Positions 32,606-45,322 are shown, counted from the stretch's first letter. The stretch: 64,000 nucleotides of DNA from Lindgomyces ingoldianus (GCF_010093535.1 NW_022985179.1:1188022-1252021); one strand, 5' to 3'. Numbers and translations are program-made. Notes: generated by a model not told the origin, from the sequence alone.

Positions 32606-32935
32606 ATGGCCACCCAGCCTCCTCGAGACGCGACAGTCGTCCTTCGAGACCACACCGACTACAGAGCCTGGATGATGCAGCTGCAATCGAGATGTGTAGC
32701 GCACAGCATCTGGCCGCAAGTGGATCCTAAGTTGACCATCCAAATGATCTCCAAACCAAGAGCTCTAGAGATGCCGCTAATAGCTGAGTTTTCACCAGCC
32801 TCCAACGTTGAAACGCCTACGCACCTGAACAAGCTATTAACAAGCAGTGTTAGAGCCTTTAAAGAAGCCATTAAATACTACAAGATTAAGGCTAACAAGT
32901 ACAAGAGTAACAGACATAATTATAAAAGAGAGTAA
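32606..32935 (+). pseudogene. Copia2 gag N-terminal fragment
   Basis: An open stretch of 109 codons starts with an ATG 33 bp after the LTR and reads as a Copia gag start (DATVVLRDHTDYRAWMMQLQ, then IWPQVDP), a form close to the retrotransposon gag N-terminal block in which a Trp-x2-Trp/Met segment recurs. The frame runs into Lys/Tyr-rich mutated sequence and stops at 32935, well short of a normal gag of several hundred residues. Its first 270 bp have little C-to-T decay. Confidence 0.72.
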
Positions 32936-35900
32936 TTAAGCTTCTAACAGATTATTGTCTTCATCTAGTTAACAGTCAGCCCGCATCTGCAGCGTACATG
33001 CTGTTCCCTAGATTAACCACTTAGACAGTGGATTACAAACCTTAAAGCTACAGTAGGCGTTAACAACTAATTTAAACAAGAACGCGCGCGCAACTAATAT
33101 AATGCATCCCTAAAGCTGCTAAGAAACGCAAGCATATAGGACCTGTGGCTAGCGGAGTATGACTACGCTGCCACAGAAGCGGAGACATAAAATGTTCCAG
33201 AAACAACGCAGTTTAATGCTGTAGCAAAGGACTTTCTAACTACTGTAAATAAAGTCGCCCCTTATTAGTCTATAACCTTTTAAGAAAGCAGACAGTTCGC
33301 ACTAGACATAAATTAGAAAAAAATAATAAAGCGCTTCTAAGAACATATAATGTTAAATTATTTAATATGTACAGGAAAGCATAAAGCTACCTTTATAACA
33401 GATAACTTATTATACCTTACTAAAAGTAGAAAGACTACCTAGGGCACAAACAGGGACGCCTGTAGTGCAGAAGTTACAACATTAAGAAAACAGAGTAGAC
33501 CTTAACATTAACATTATTAAGAAGATAATAGGAAGTTATTTTTAAGCTAAAAACCTGCTAAAACAGAAGGCACTAAATGTCCTACATGCAGACACATCTA
33601 TGCACTAAAGGACTGCTTCTATGTCTATCTAGACAGAGCACTAGACTAGTGGATGCTAAATAAGAGAGTTAAAGAGCTTGTAGCATTAAAGCGTAAGCAC
33701 AACTTAGAATTTTAAGGCCTACTAAAAGAGCAGCGCAGACATAATTTAAGAATACTAATCCTAAAGAGTTTACATACACCTACGCTAGAGATACAAGAAG
33801 ACTAACTTAAAGGCTAGAAAGTATTAAGAGTTAAGGCAGCTGCATTGCTAGCTATAGTTAATTTAAACTAGAACAGATATCTACTAAAAGAATTATTTAT
33901 TTTTAACTTAGGCTTAACATGCTACATTATAAATAATCTTAATTAGATCTACAACTATTGTCTACTAACACTAGAAGACTTTATCTAGTCTAGAAACTCT
34001 TACATATAGATTTAAGGCTATAAATTAATTACACTAAGCTTAAAGAGCAAGCATAGAACACACAGTTAAGCATACAGTCTTGTACTACATAACGCTGCAC
34101 TGTGCTCAGACCTGCTGTGCAACCTAGTCTTGTTCCGCCTACTGCAACAGAAAGGAATCTAGTGGGACATATAAGCAGAGCTAACTGCTTTAAAGGCCTT
34201 AGACAGGACAATAATTAAAGATTTTATAGAGATCTATAGCTAATAGGTGTTAGAGTACTATCTACTACAGGAGGGCTTATATTATACACACATAATTAAC
34301 ATAAGAACTAAACATAGTCTATAAAAAGCATTAGTAGAGCTATAGCATAAGCGTCTAGGACACCCTAGACTAGCTACACTTTAACACCTTATACAGTAAG
34401 CTAAGGGGGTGCAAATTAAAGAAATTACAACAGTCTAATGTAACTTATGTAGCAGAGCTAAGATACAACAATAAATTAGCTACACACTATAAATTAGCAA
34501 CAGCAGACCTAGCAAGAGACTGTTAATTAATTTCTATACATATAAAGCACAGAGCATTATAAAAGAGCAGAGTTAAATGCTAATTACTAATAAGTATTCT
34601 AGCCTCTAGTAGGACCTCTACTTTAAAGATAATAGGCCTGCTAAATTAATTATTAAAGCTCTTATAATCTTTATCCTTTTTCTAAAGAACTATTATAACA
34701 TTACTATAAAAGTTATTAAAGCTAACAACAAGATTACAACAGTAAAACTAGAGGTAGAACGCTAGCTAGCATTGCATAAAATAACTGTTAAGCCTTTAGC
34801 ACTAGATACACAAGCCTAGAACAGAGGAGCTAAACGCTTAGGGGGTGTAAATAAGAAGAAGTTACAGGCTATGCAACTAGATGCTAACCTACTATAGAAC
34901 GTATAGCCATACATTACTAGAGCTAGCGTATACCTATATAATTAGACGCTAAACTATGCTAACAACTAGAAGACACTATACAAGATCTTCTTTACATAAG
35001 CAGCTCTAAATAATAGAGTTATTATGTTAATCTAAAAGCTAAGCTTTACACATTTAAGAGCCTATAGCTGCAAAGCATTTATAATAACTAATAACACGCA
35101 TTAGAATAAGTCTAAGCTATAAAGGCTAGACCTAAAGGCGTAGATTAGATATCTAGTTAGGTACTAATTATTAAACATCTACTGCGTATAGATACTACTA
35201 CTAGCAAAAGTAATCTGTACACGCAATGTTATTTTTAACAAACACTTAATCTTTAGCAGTAAGCCTAAAGACCTAATAGATAACCTTATGCACAACATAG
35301 TAAAAGAAATTACTACATACATTAGAATAATTAAGCTTTTAACACCTAGTTATTAGCTAAAGACAGAGTTGTTTTACAAAGACAACACTATAGACAATAC
35401 ATTAAATTTTAACAAAGTAGACCTACTAGGCTACTATTAAGGAAGGAAGATTAGAGATAACTATCTGTCTTCTTTAAACACTCTGCTACCTGCAGCATTG
35501 CTTATGCAGTTAATAGCTAGAGCAGCACTAAAGCTAAGCTAAATAGGGTTGTTAAAGACTGTACTATAGGCTGCAGCCTTTATAGCTAGCATAAGATCTA
35601 GAAGTGTAGAAAAGCATAGCAGCAAGACGCTAGATAAAGCAGCATTAATAAAGATGCTATTTAAAAGGAAAACACCTTATAGAAGCTAGCTGCTACCTCT
35701 GCTATTAACCTAAAAGCAACTAGAGGAGCACCCTCTACATAAGATGTTTAAGGCAGCAGAAAGAACGCACCTAGACAGTTATTAGATAATAAAATCCTAG
35801 ACAGAGGTCTAGATAAAGCTAATTAAGGCAGCTAGACAGCAGATTCTAGATTGTATGTGGGTGTACACCTACAAGCTTAACAAGCACTACAGATTGCAAA

Positions 35901-36589
35901 GATGTAAGGCGCAACTAGTAGTCTACAGTAATTAATAAAGAAACATTACTACACAAAATACCTACGCTGCTACCCTAGCAGGACGCTTATTTTAAATGCT
36001 AATAGCAATATCTGCACGCTTTAACTTAGAGCTTAAACAATATAACATAACTAACGCGTTTGTACATGCAGCAATTAACCGCAATATCTACATGCAGATG
36101 CTAAGAGGCTATTAGAAACTAGGTACAATACTAAAGCTTTAAAAAGCACTATATAGACTGCAAATTTTTTCTCTACTCTAGCAACGCTATTTTACAACAA
36201 CCCTTAAAGGCCTTAAGTTCTTAGCTGTCCTACATAAACCCTACTGCATAACTAAAGCTAGAATATTTGTCTTCTTCTATGTAGACAACCTTATTGTTGC
36301 GTACAGAAAAGGCTCTAAAGCAGATGCACAGCGTGTAGTAGACTAGTTACAAGAGAAGTATACCCTAACAGGAGGCAAGGACCTACAATAGTTCCTAGGA
36401 GTTAAGATTATTAGAGATTAATAGTAACAAATAATTTAGCTGTTACAGGCCTTATATATTAACAAGATAGCTAGGCTAGCTGACAGAAAGGACCTGCAGC
36501 ACACTACACCCATAAGTGGGATTAAACTTATGCCGCAATCTAGTTTCGCAACCCTATTAGAAGTAAATTAATATTAGCAGAAGATTAGA

Positions 36590-37310
36590 TCTCTGCTCTT
36601 TACAGCAGTCACTACAAGACCAGACATTGCCTTCGCCACATCACGCCTCGCACAGTTTCTCACAAATCCCGCATCTAACCATCAGGATGCAGCCGATCAA
36701 GTCATCCTGTACCTACATGCGACACAGACGTACGCACTCTAATTAGGAGGAGAAGACTACCTTATAGTAGCAAGCAATGCATTATTTGCAGACAATACAC
36801 TAGATAGAAAGAGCTCTTAGGGCTACGTTATTTAACTATTTAGCAGATAGATTGCATAGCAAGCAAATAAACAAGATACAGTCACAACATTAACAACAGA
36901 AGCAGAATTACTTGCACTGTCCTAAGTTGCTAAGGAAGCTATGTTTACAAGAATGCTCCTTAACAAACTGCAGGTTAAGCTGCCTAATTTAACTATTACA
37001 ATCTAGTGCGACAACAAGCAGACAATCTGACTAGTAAACAAAAAGATATCTTGACTTTAAACCAAGCTCTGACATGTCAACATCCATAACCACTGGCTCC
37101 GACAGGAAGTCTCTCGACAAACGATTAAGGTTGTCCATGTCCCCTCCAGCGAGATGCTTGCGGACGGACTCACTAAAGCGCTTCCAGTCAGCAAATGGCC
37201 AAGCTTTCTTCAGCAAATTCGGCTAGTTGACGTCAGGGAGAGGATAGTCAGTTAGGAAGCGGATATGGAAGAGATTGAAGCAAGAATGGAAGCCCTGGAA
37301 GCATACTAAG
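36590..37310 (+). pseudogene. Copia2 RNase H region, weakly mutated
   Basis: Plus-strand reading gives TRPDIAFATSRLAQFLTNPA (about 36619-36680), then LTTEAELLALS (about 36888-36920), CDNKQT (about 37010), LRQEVSRQTIKVVHVPSSEM (about 37098-37157) and DGLTKALP, ending near 37308. These are the standard Copia RNase H landmarks, with a few TAG/TGA stops (for example in QTI*LVNK). The minus-strand open frame across it (37031-37216) is only its shadow. Confidence 0.85.
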
Positions 37311-37358
37311 GTTGCGCAATCAGGAACCAGCTTAAAGCATGTCCAAGCTGAGGGGGTG

Positions 37359-37739
37359 TGTCAGATTTGCGCACCTACTGTCAAGACAGGAGGAACGCTT
37401 GACGAAAGCTGCTACATAGTACGAGCAATAAGCTCGAACAGTATGTTGCTGTAAATTGCAGCATTTTGCAGCATGTTGCAGCAAATTGCAGCATTTTGCA
37501 GCATGTTGCAGCAGTTTGCAGCAAATTGCAGAAAATTGCAGCATTTTGCAAGCTGGTCGCGCATAGGGCAAGTGCGCGAGGGACTCGGATCGGCAAAACA
37601 AAAAGCCGAGCAACACGAGTAGAGCAGAAAAAGGATTGAAAAATCAACACAATCAATACAATCAATCAATCATCCCATACATCATATCCAAACCCATCAT
37701 TCATCTCAGGAAGCCCAGAAACAGTGCTTCAATCTGACA
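37359..37739 (+). repeat. 3' LTR of Copia2 (381 bp)
   Basis: TGTCAGATTTGCGCACC...TTCAATCTGACA. It retains TCA and CCA at many sites that are TTA or CTA in the 5' LTR, so it is the less mutated of the pair. Confidence 0.92.
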
Positions 37740-38443
37740 AGAGGTAATACTATAAAATAAGACTAGCTTAGAGTACTAAAATAATAAAATTAACATGTTA
37801 AAAGCTTTAATAAGCCTATAGATTTAATTATATATAAATTATATAATTACTAATTTATATATAATAACTTAAAAAAGCGCTACTTTTTTAAGTTTATATA
37901 TAAAATTTTTTAAAAAATAAACACTATAAGACTTTTTAGCACTTAGCTGCGTGTTTAAAAAAAAAGCTTATATAAGTGCTAAAAGATAAAAAAATTTACA
38001 CTATAGCTAAGTAATAAAATTACTTAAGCTTAAAAGCTATATAATATAGCATAAAAAAAGTAATTACACTTAAAAGGCTTTATATGTAACCTTTATTACT
38101 ATATAAGGCTTTACACAGAAGTAGACTAAACATAATGCTACTAATAATACTAAATATACTAGCATTACTTACTTTTACACCTTAGCTAGCACTACACTAA
38201 TTACTATATAAACAATACATGCTATCCTACCTAACGCCTGCTCTACACTCTTAATTGTACACACTACTGCCTGTAGTAGTGTATTTACTACTAATACTAC
38301 TTATATAATCCTTACTATATTGCAACTTATATAAACTTCTACCTTAAAAAGAAACTGCTAAAGAAAAACTCTTAGTAAATAAAATTATATAATTTTAAAA
38401 AGCATAAAAAAATAATAATAACTACACTAGTTAACTATATAAC

Positions 38444-38733
38444 TGTAACAATTCCACAAATTGTTCTATTTTAGGTCGCTTAGATCCTATCTAAAGGGTC
38501 CCTGTATCAGCCCCAACCATGACTTGACCTAGTCCCCTATAGTTACCCCTATTCCTTTATGTATTTAGTCGCACCTTGCCTCTGTAGCTAGCTTAGTAGT
38601 TTTCTAATATCCTTTTATATAAGGCCTATAGGTGTTAATAGCATTCCTAGGTTTAGAGTCCCCACGCACTTCTATATGCCTCTAAGTAGATTCCTACTGC
38701 ATTTAGACCTATTATCTTACTTACGCTGTTACA
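38444..38733 (+). repeat. 5' LTR of Gypsy F (290 bp)
   Basis: TGTAACAATTCCACAAATTG...TTACGCTGTTACA. The first third is less mutated than in the 3' LTR (56678), while its last third is more mutated; the two LTRs therefore decayed in different places. Confidence 0.9.
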
Positions 38734-41479
38734 TTATATTAGAAAACTTACTTTTACTAGTAATAGCCTTATTAATAATATTATATTAATTATTTATTTA
38801 ACTATGTTTAACTCTAAAAAGTGTCTAATTTAGTTTAAGTTATAGTTTTTACACACTATTATATTAAATTATTTAGTTATTATAAATAAGATTTTAAAAC
38901 TTTTTTATTAACTAAAGCTTTTAAGTTTAGAACTTTTTATTCTTTATAATTAAAATTACTTTTAAAAAAGTTATAAAAAGTGCGCTAAAGTAGAAACTTA
39001 AAAACTACTAATAACTTATTAGAATTAAAAATAACTACTAATGCTTAACTTTTAACTACTTTTAAACCTTAGTATAAAATTAGTAACATGCTTTAGCTAT
39101 AGCTAAAGTAAGATGCTTACTACTAAAGCTAAATAACTACTAACTTTAATAGCTAAACTTTTTTTTTATAGAACTTAAAGCTAAAAACTTACTAAATTTA
39201 AAGTTAAACTTTAGTAGCATAGCTCTTAAAAACTAAGTTGCTTAATTAAAGGCATAAATTAAATAGCTAACTAGATTAAAAACTATTAGTTCTAATTATT
39301 TTTTACTAACTACTAAATTACTTATAATAATGCTCTAAATTACTTTTACTACACTAATAGTAAAAGACTTTTTAGGCACTTTTAAGCTCTTTTAAAGCTA
39401 CTTTACTAAACACATGCCTAAGATTAAGAACTTTATAGATAGCAAAAAACTTATGTTTAAATAATAGTAAGCTTTTATTATAGATAGACTTAACATTAAT
39501 TTAGATTACTATTAGAGTAACTGTGCACACATAGCGTTAGTATAGAGACACACTGCTAGTATTGCAAAGGAATACCTAGAGCCTAGATACCTAGCTAAAT
39601 TAGATAACTTTTAGTTTAAAAATATAAAAAAAATAATTAAGCTTTTATAAACATACTTTATTACTAGTAATAAAAAATAGAAGTATAATAAGTGTTTTAG
39701 ACTTTAAAAATAAGTAAAAAAAAGCATTTTTTACTTTTAAAGCTTACTTTATTAGTGCTGCTGTTAAAGAGTTTATATTAAAGTTAAAATAGTTTTTATA
39801 CTTATAAAAGAAGATACTACTTAGCTTAAAAGTACTAAACTTAAGTTTTAAACATACTTAAAAAAGCTTTTTTAAGATTATAGTAGCCTACTTAATAGCT
39901 TATAATATAAAAAAAAGAAATACACTTGCTATTTTAAAATAAACTATTAACTACACCTAACATCTTAATATTAGACTTATTATAAAGCAGTTTTAAAAGG
40001 GTTCTAGTAATACATCTAAGGTAGTATACTATTCTAGTGCACTCTAACCTGCACCTATGTTAGTACCCTAGTCTACCCTAGCTACCTACTGTTAACCTAG
40101 CTAGACACCTGCCTCTAAAAGACAAACAACTTCTAGTAACTATTATAATTATAGTAAACTAAAACATTTTACTAGTAATTATTCTATCTCTAGAGTATAA
40201 AAAATTAAGGTAGAGTAATAAAAATTTAAAAAAAAGTGTATAAATATAAATAATTACAACCTAGACTTTTCTTAAATAAAAAATAAAAATGCTTAAAAAA
40301 CTTTTTATTTTAAGCTTAAATAAGTATAACTTAGTAAATATTAGTTTATTACACTTATTTAAAAAAACATTTTTAAGTCTCTACTATTTTATACTTAAAA
40401 AGCATTAAAGTCTAATTAAATTTTTTAGTTAATACTAGTGTATATAGTTTTTTATTTATTAACTTAATAACTACTAAGCGTTTATTTTAATACTTTTATA
40501 TTTTTATTTAATGTTTACTTTTTAAAGTTATAGTTAAGGGCTTTTAAAACTAAATTTAAGTTCCTATCTACTAGTATATCTGCCTACACATGTAAATTAA
40601 TAGTAAAAGCATCTAAAACTGCCTCTTTATAATTATAAACCTTAGCTTATAAAATTATATTATTAGTATTAAATAGCTATGTTATTTTAAACTCTAACTA
40701 GATATAAAAAAGAATTAAATTATATAGCCTAGTAAGTATCTTACTACTTATAAACTTTTACTACTTTTGCTTATGCAATTAAACTAGCCTACATATAACA
40801 AAGAAGTAGAGTTAGATATTAGACAACACAACACACTATAGAAAAAGGACTACATTTAGCAGTTATGCAGCCTAATAATTAACTGCATTAAGAGTTTACT
40901 AAGGCTACTAAAATTATACTGCTTTTTTATTACCTATAGTCTAAAGACACTTAAATTATTAATCTGCCTATTTATTAAAAAGTCTAAACTAGGTCTAAAG
41001 AACATTTATTTCTTTACTATTACTCTTATCTTAGTAAATGTTTTTTATTTTAATATAAAAAAAATAAGTTCTTTTTAACTTTTATTTATAAAATTAAGTA
41101 TTTAATTAAAGATAAGTAAGCTTTACTATTAAAGAATAAATGTAAAACTAAAGTATTAGTAAACCTTTAATTACTATTTAAATACTGTTAGTACTAACAT
41201 GTATTTAGTTACACTGCAGCTTACTAATTACTAGCACATTACTTATATAACTATAAGATTGTCTTTACAGAACCTCTCTCTAATAGTTACAGCCTCTTAT
41301 ATAAATAAAACATTAAGGAACTAGAGGTAATAAAAAAGTATATTATAAATAATTTAAAATATAGCTTTATTAAGTAAAGTTAAAGCCCTTTTATATCTCT
41401 TATCTTTTATGTATAGAAACTAAATAGTAACTTATGTATCTATATTAATTACTATAAACTTAATGCTATTACTTACAAA

Positions 41480-42010
41480 GATGTGTATCTAATACTGTGT
41501 ATAAACAAACTTCTATTAAAACTTATAAAGGTAGCTATTTTTACTAAGTTTAATATTCACGCAGCTTTTAATAAGATTAGAATAGACCTAAGCTCTAAAA
41601 AGTATACAACTTTTTAAACATAATATAGAATATATAAATGTAAAGTCTTACTTTTTAGATTATGTAACAGCCTAGTAACTTACTAGCGCTATATAAATAA
41701 TATATTAATTAATTATTTAGACAACTTTTATATTACTTATTTAGATAATATTTTTATTTACTTTAAAAATAAAGCAACTTATATTCTCTATGTTAAAAAA
41801 GTTTTAGAGAGACTATAGTAAGCAAAATTATAAGTAAAAATTAAAAAAAGTAAATTTTATATTACTTAAATAAAGTATCTTAGCTATATTCTTTTAAACA
41901 AAGGACTAGAGGTTAACTTATAAAAAGTAAAAGTGCTACACAACTAGTAAGCACTTACTACTATAATAAGTGTAAAATTCTTTTTAGGCTTTACTAGATT
42001 TCATTAATAA
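41480..42010 (+). pseudogene. Gypsy F reverse transcriptase relic
   Basis: Plus-strand frames give TKFNIHAAFNKIRIDLSSKK, YTTF, KCKVLLFRLCNSLVTY, YINNILINYLDNFYITYLDN and IFIYFKNK. This matches the Gypsy RT series KFDI-AAFN-IR, VLPFGLCN-PATY and YLDDILIYS, with the catalytic box as YLDN. FLGFTRF--NFI further on (about 41975) is the usual block after the palm domain. Confidence 0.85.
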
Positions 42011-42199
42011 TTTATTTTAAATTTTTTTTATATAGTAAAACTAATTATTACACTTTAAAGTTTTACTACCTCTTTTATATAAACTTTAGAGTGTAATATA
42101 GCTTTTAAAAAGCTAAAGTCTAAGCTACTAAAAATATCTACACTTTACTATTTTAACTTTATGTTATAAACTAAAATTAAAACTAACGCTTTTAATAGA

Positions 42200-42560
42200 G
42201 TAGTAGCAGAAGTCTTATTTTAGAAACATGCTAATAGAAATTAGTGCTCTGTTTTGTTTTATAGTAAGGTCTTATTTAGTTTAGAGCTAAACTAAGAAAT
42301 ATATAATAAAAAGCTATTTATAATTATTATAGCTTTTAAATAATAAAGGGCTAAGCTTACATTAGTAATAATAAGCACTCTAGTATATACTAATTATTAA
42401 TTATTAAAGTACTTTATAATAATAAAAGTGCTAAATGCTTGTTAGGTTTATTAGGCTAAAAAGTTAGCTTAGTATTATTTCTAAATTAAGTACACTCCTA
42501 GTAAGAATAACGCTAGAGCAGACATTTTTAGCTATTATAAATAAGACATAGAAAATTTAA
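42200..42560 (+). pseudogene. Gypsy F RNase H relic
   Basis: Readable pieces are VLFYSKVLFSLELN-EIYNKKLLAIIIAF (about 42250-42335), STLVYTNY-LLKYFIIIKVLN (about 42370-42430) and then NNARADIFSYY-like (about 42505-42540). These are the standard Gypsy blocks AFYSK, ELNYEIYDKELLAI, and N-ADALSR. The integrase should follow but is displaced by 9 kb of insertions. Confidence 0.82.
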
Positions 42561-42744
42561 GAGCAGCTTAAACTAATAACTAGTTAAAGGGTTTACTTAG
42601 ACTACACTACCTTTACTTTTAAATTAATAAGAAATTAGCTTAGTACTATATTACTTAAATAATAACTTAAGTAACTTTACTAAATGTTAAAATACTATAA
42701 CAGTTTATAAATAATCTGTAAAAGCAAAGCTTGCTTAGAGTAAT

Positions 42745-42988
42745 TGTCACAACTACTAATTAGAGAGCAATAAGAAGCAAGTCTATTAACTATAAGAGGC
42801 TTATAGAGAGCTTAGGCGCTAAGTGTCTTAGGCTGCTTGTCTAAAACACAGGCGCAACACTAAGCCTATGTGCGCAACGCAAGGTCCCTGTGCTCTTCGT
42901 ACGCAACAGTAATAGTTAGCGCATTAAAGTAGGTTATCTAGGTTAAAGAATAGTTACAGCATAATGCTTAGCAAAGTAGTATTAGACA
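42745..42988 (+). mobile_element. Possible solo LTR (244 bp) in Gypsy F
   Basis: A stretch richer in GC than its surroundings runs from TGTCACAACTAC to TTAGACA, flanked by AGTAAT (42739-42744) and GGTAAT (42989-42994), identical except for a G/A difference that C-to-T decay could explain. It interrupts Gypsy F between RNase H and integrase. No second copy of it was seen in the window, so the ends are inferred from TG...CA and the flanks only. Confidence 0.5.
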
Positions 42989-43120
42989 GGTAATAGATGT
43001 ATAATAACAACATTTAACTATAGCATGTAACTAATTACTAACACACTAATATAGCTAAAAATGTAAATAATAGCTAGCTCTAGCTCTTAATGTGTTTCTG
43101 CTTTTATAATAGTTTTTTTT

Positions 43121-43298
43121 TATTACAGTTATGTTACAGCTATCTAACCCCTAAGTACCCTAAGGGCTTAGCACAGGGTATATAGGCTCCTTAGCCTCTG
43201 TACCTCTGCCTCTAACCCTAATGTTTACTCTCTCTTATTACCCCTCTATTCTGCATTCCCTCTCTATAACCTGTGTTTTCTGCTTAATACCTCTTACA
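43121..43298 (+). mobile_element. 173-bp LTR-like element, mutated copy
   Basis: This aligns throughout with 18406-18578, with transitions such as TCA to TTA, CCA to CTA, TGA to TAA and TCGG to TTAG. Copy 1 of repeat C lacks it at 9187-9192, so the insertion is certain; flanks TTTTT and TCCTC would be a mutated TSD. Confidence 0.8.
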
Positions 43299-43332
43299 TC
43301 CTCCCCTTTGCACCTTGCGGTCTCTAGCGTTG

Positions 43333-43555
43333 TGTAATAAGGTAGACGCCCTGCCTACTAAGCTAATACTATGCAACTTTCCCTACTGTACTAAAAGGTA
43401 CGTATAGGGATACTTAAGCTAAGTATTCTTGCATAGTATAATATATATATAGATAATGCTAGGGCTAGCACTAGCACTAGCGGTTGTCTCTAGTCTAGCC
43501 TAAACCTCTATAAGCAAGAGAAGGCTACGTGGTTAACTGTGCCTACCTTATTACA
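43333..43555 (+). mobile_element. 223-bp small element, second copy
   Basis: This has ends TGTAATAAGGTAG and CTACCTTATTACA and a perfect 5-bp duplication CGTTG (43328-43332, 43556-43560). Repeat C copy 1 has a single CTAGCGTTGCACC at 9220-9232, the empty site. The sequence is the reverse complement of 23279-23501, same length, with scattered C-to-T changes. Confidence 0.9.
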
Positions 43556-43912
43556 CGTTGCGCCTGTTCCTTTTACCGCCTAATACTGCCACACTATGCC
43601 TAATACTGCTACCTAATATCTTTAATTTAATTGTTTTAGCATTAAAGCCCTAGTTGTAAAGCCTTAGCTTGTGTATTTTATTGCCTCTGCAGGAATTTCT
43701 TAGAGTGCTAGGGAGCTCTAGCGCTGCCTCTGCCTCTGCCTCTGCCTCTCTATCGCCGCAAAGATTAATGTAGTACATGTAATACCTTAACAAGCTGTTT
43801 TGCTTACATAACTGCTAGTTTAGCTTCTTTAACTACTGTTTAAATATAATAGGCTAATGCCTAGAAGTGTTAGTAAGAGATTGCCTACTAGTGTTAAGAG
43901 ATGCATAAAGTA

Positions 43913-44035
43913 AACTATAGTAAATTATAGTAAACTACAGCAAATTACAGTAAACTACAGCAAATTGCAGCAAATTACAGTAAATTACAGCAAACTATAG
44001 CAAATTGCAGCAAACTACAGTAGATTACAGCAGCA
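43913..44035. repeat. 10-bp minisatellite in repeat C, copy 2
   Basis: Units AGCAAATTGC, AGTAAATTAC, AGCAAACTAC; the counterpart of 9577-9690. Confidence 0.85.
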
Positions 44036-44487
44036 GGCAGCAATCTCTAGTAGATATTAGTTGTGTTACAAGTAGCTCTACGTATAGAGAGGGTTATAGG
44101 GGGGTAATGTCTCTAGAAAAAAAAGCCTTAAAAAGGGCAGCAATAACTATACATAAGCTAGTGTTAGCGTAATAGAAAATTACTAAGCTTTAAGCAGCTA
44201 ATAAGGCAGCTACATTTAGAAAGGCCTGCGCTTAACAGCTTTAAAGGAGGTTAAAGCGCGCAGTGACAGGAAGAAGGTAAAGAAGCAAGTGTAAGCTAAA
44301 GTAGGTAAGCAATTCTAAAGGCGCTGCAGACGCAAGAAGTAGAAGTAGTATCTAAATAATATTCTAAGCTGTACTCTACTCTATAGTGCTAGAGCAGGTT
44401 GTTATAGGCTATAATAAAGTTTATTATAGTGTGGTCTTAGCAAAAGTAAGCAACTCAAGTGTGTGAGCAACTGCTAATCCCTAACAC

Positions 44488-44901
44488 TGTTAGATTAAAA
44501 CACTGTTTCTAGGCTTCCTAAGATAAATAATAGGTTTAGATATAATGTATGGGATGATGATTGATTGTATTGATTATTCAATCCTTTTTCTGCTCTGCTC
44601 GTGTTGCTCGGCTTTTGTTTTTCCGGTCCGAGTCCCTCGCGCACTAGCCCTATGCGCGACCAGCTTGCAACATGCTGCAATTTGCTGCAACATGCTGCAA
44701 TTTGTTGCAAAATGCTGCAACATGCCGCAATTTGTTGCAAAATGTTGCAAAATGCTGCAATTTGCTGCAACATGCTGCAAAATGTTGCAAAATGCTGCAA
44801 TTTGCTGCAACATGCTGCAATTTGCAGCAACATACTGTTCGAGCTTATTGCTCGTACTATGTAGCAGCTTTCGTCCAGCGTTCCTCCTGTCTTGACAGTA
44901 G
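44488..44901 (-). repeat. Solo LTR of Copia2 with the longest minisatellite
   Basis: Copia2 LTR in minus orientation, starting TGTTAGATTAAAACACTG and reaching GTCTTGACAGTAG before the 15-N gap (44902-44916). After the gap the sequence is repeat C, so no internal Copia2 region is present. Its minisatellite (44666-44832) has about 17 units, more than the other copies. Missing beyond the gap are about 20 bp of the LTR end. Confidence 0.85.
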
Positions 44902-44916
44902 NNNNNNNNNNNNNNN
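44902..44916. other. Assembly gap (15 Ns)
   Basis: Fifteen Ns at the inner edge of the Copia2 solo LTR; the rest of the LTR and its TSD are probably hidden here. Confidence 0.99.
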
Positions 44917-45322
44917 TAACTATAATTTAAACATGTTTTACACAACGCATGCTGGAGCAAACTGCATGCAAATTAGCATAAAGGTGCACTTACATTAGGT
45001 ATACATTTTTTTTTAAAAAAGAATATAAGAAACACATAAGGTGACAGAGAAACAGCGTTACTAGGGTTTATCCGAAGAAATTCTAACTAACTAGCGCGTC
45101 TAAAAGAGGAGATTCTGCTCAACTTTTCGTTCTGCAAACCTGAATATAATAAGCAGAGCAAGCTCTGCTAATAAAAGAACTAAACTAGGTTAAGTTTTTA
45201 AATTTTTTAAAATTAATTAACATATTACTTTAAAAAAATTAAGCTTTTTTATATAAAAGTAAAAACTTTTACTTTACTATTATTAAATAAGAAATAGACT
45301 ACTTTTTTATGCTAACTATTTA

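Larger units (their letters stand above)
32173..37739 (+). mobile_element. Copia2: Ty1/Copia element with minisatellite LTRs
   Basis: A 5567-bp element has LTRs at 32173-32573 (401 bp) and 37359-37739 (381 bp), a perfect 5-bp duplication AGAGG (32168-32172, 37740-37744) and a GAGGGGG tract before the 3' LTR. In order on the plus strand: a gag start (32606 on), a zinc-knuckle-like CPTCRHIYALKDCF (about 33578-33620), integrase, reverse transcriptase with FYVDNLIVAYRKG (about 36275-36315; YVDD with Asp to Asn), and RNase H near the end. Decay is uneven: the gag start and the last 1.1 kb are almost normal, while 33000-36400 is full of TAG/TAA. It is inserted in Copia C. Confidence 0.9.
43074..45173 (+). 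repeat. Repeat C, copy 2 (split by three insertions)
   Basis: This matches 9151-10490 from AGCTCTAGCTCTTAA to the terminal hairpin GCAGAGCAAGCTCTGC. Three insertions relative to copy 1 are 43121-43298, 43333-43555 and the Copia2 LTR at 44488-44901. It also has the Fot1-like 3' end with TIR (44100-44470). It is placed inside Gypsy F, so repeat C moved after F had inserted. Confidence 0.8.

Noticed and set aside
34029..34211. A 60-codon minus-strand frame
   Set aside because: It lies opposite the decayed Copia2 integrase region and shows no motif of its own.
37031..37216. A 61-codon minus-strand frame
   Set aside because: Exact antisense of the Copia2 RNase H end.
38444..38733. Two independent solo LTRs at 38444 and 56678
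   Set aside because: Matching ATAAC duplications outside the pair, a purine tract before the second and collinear Gypsy domains between them show one element.
44488..45173. A third Copia2 element starting at 44488
   Set aside because: After the gap the sequence is repeat C, with no Copia2 internal region, so only an LTR is present.
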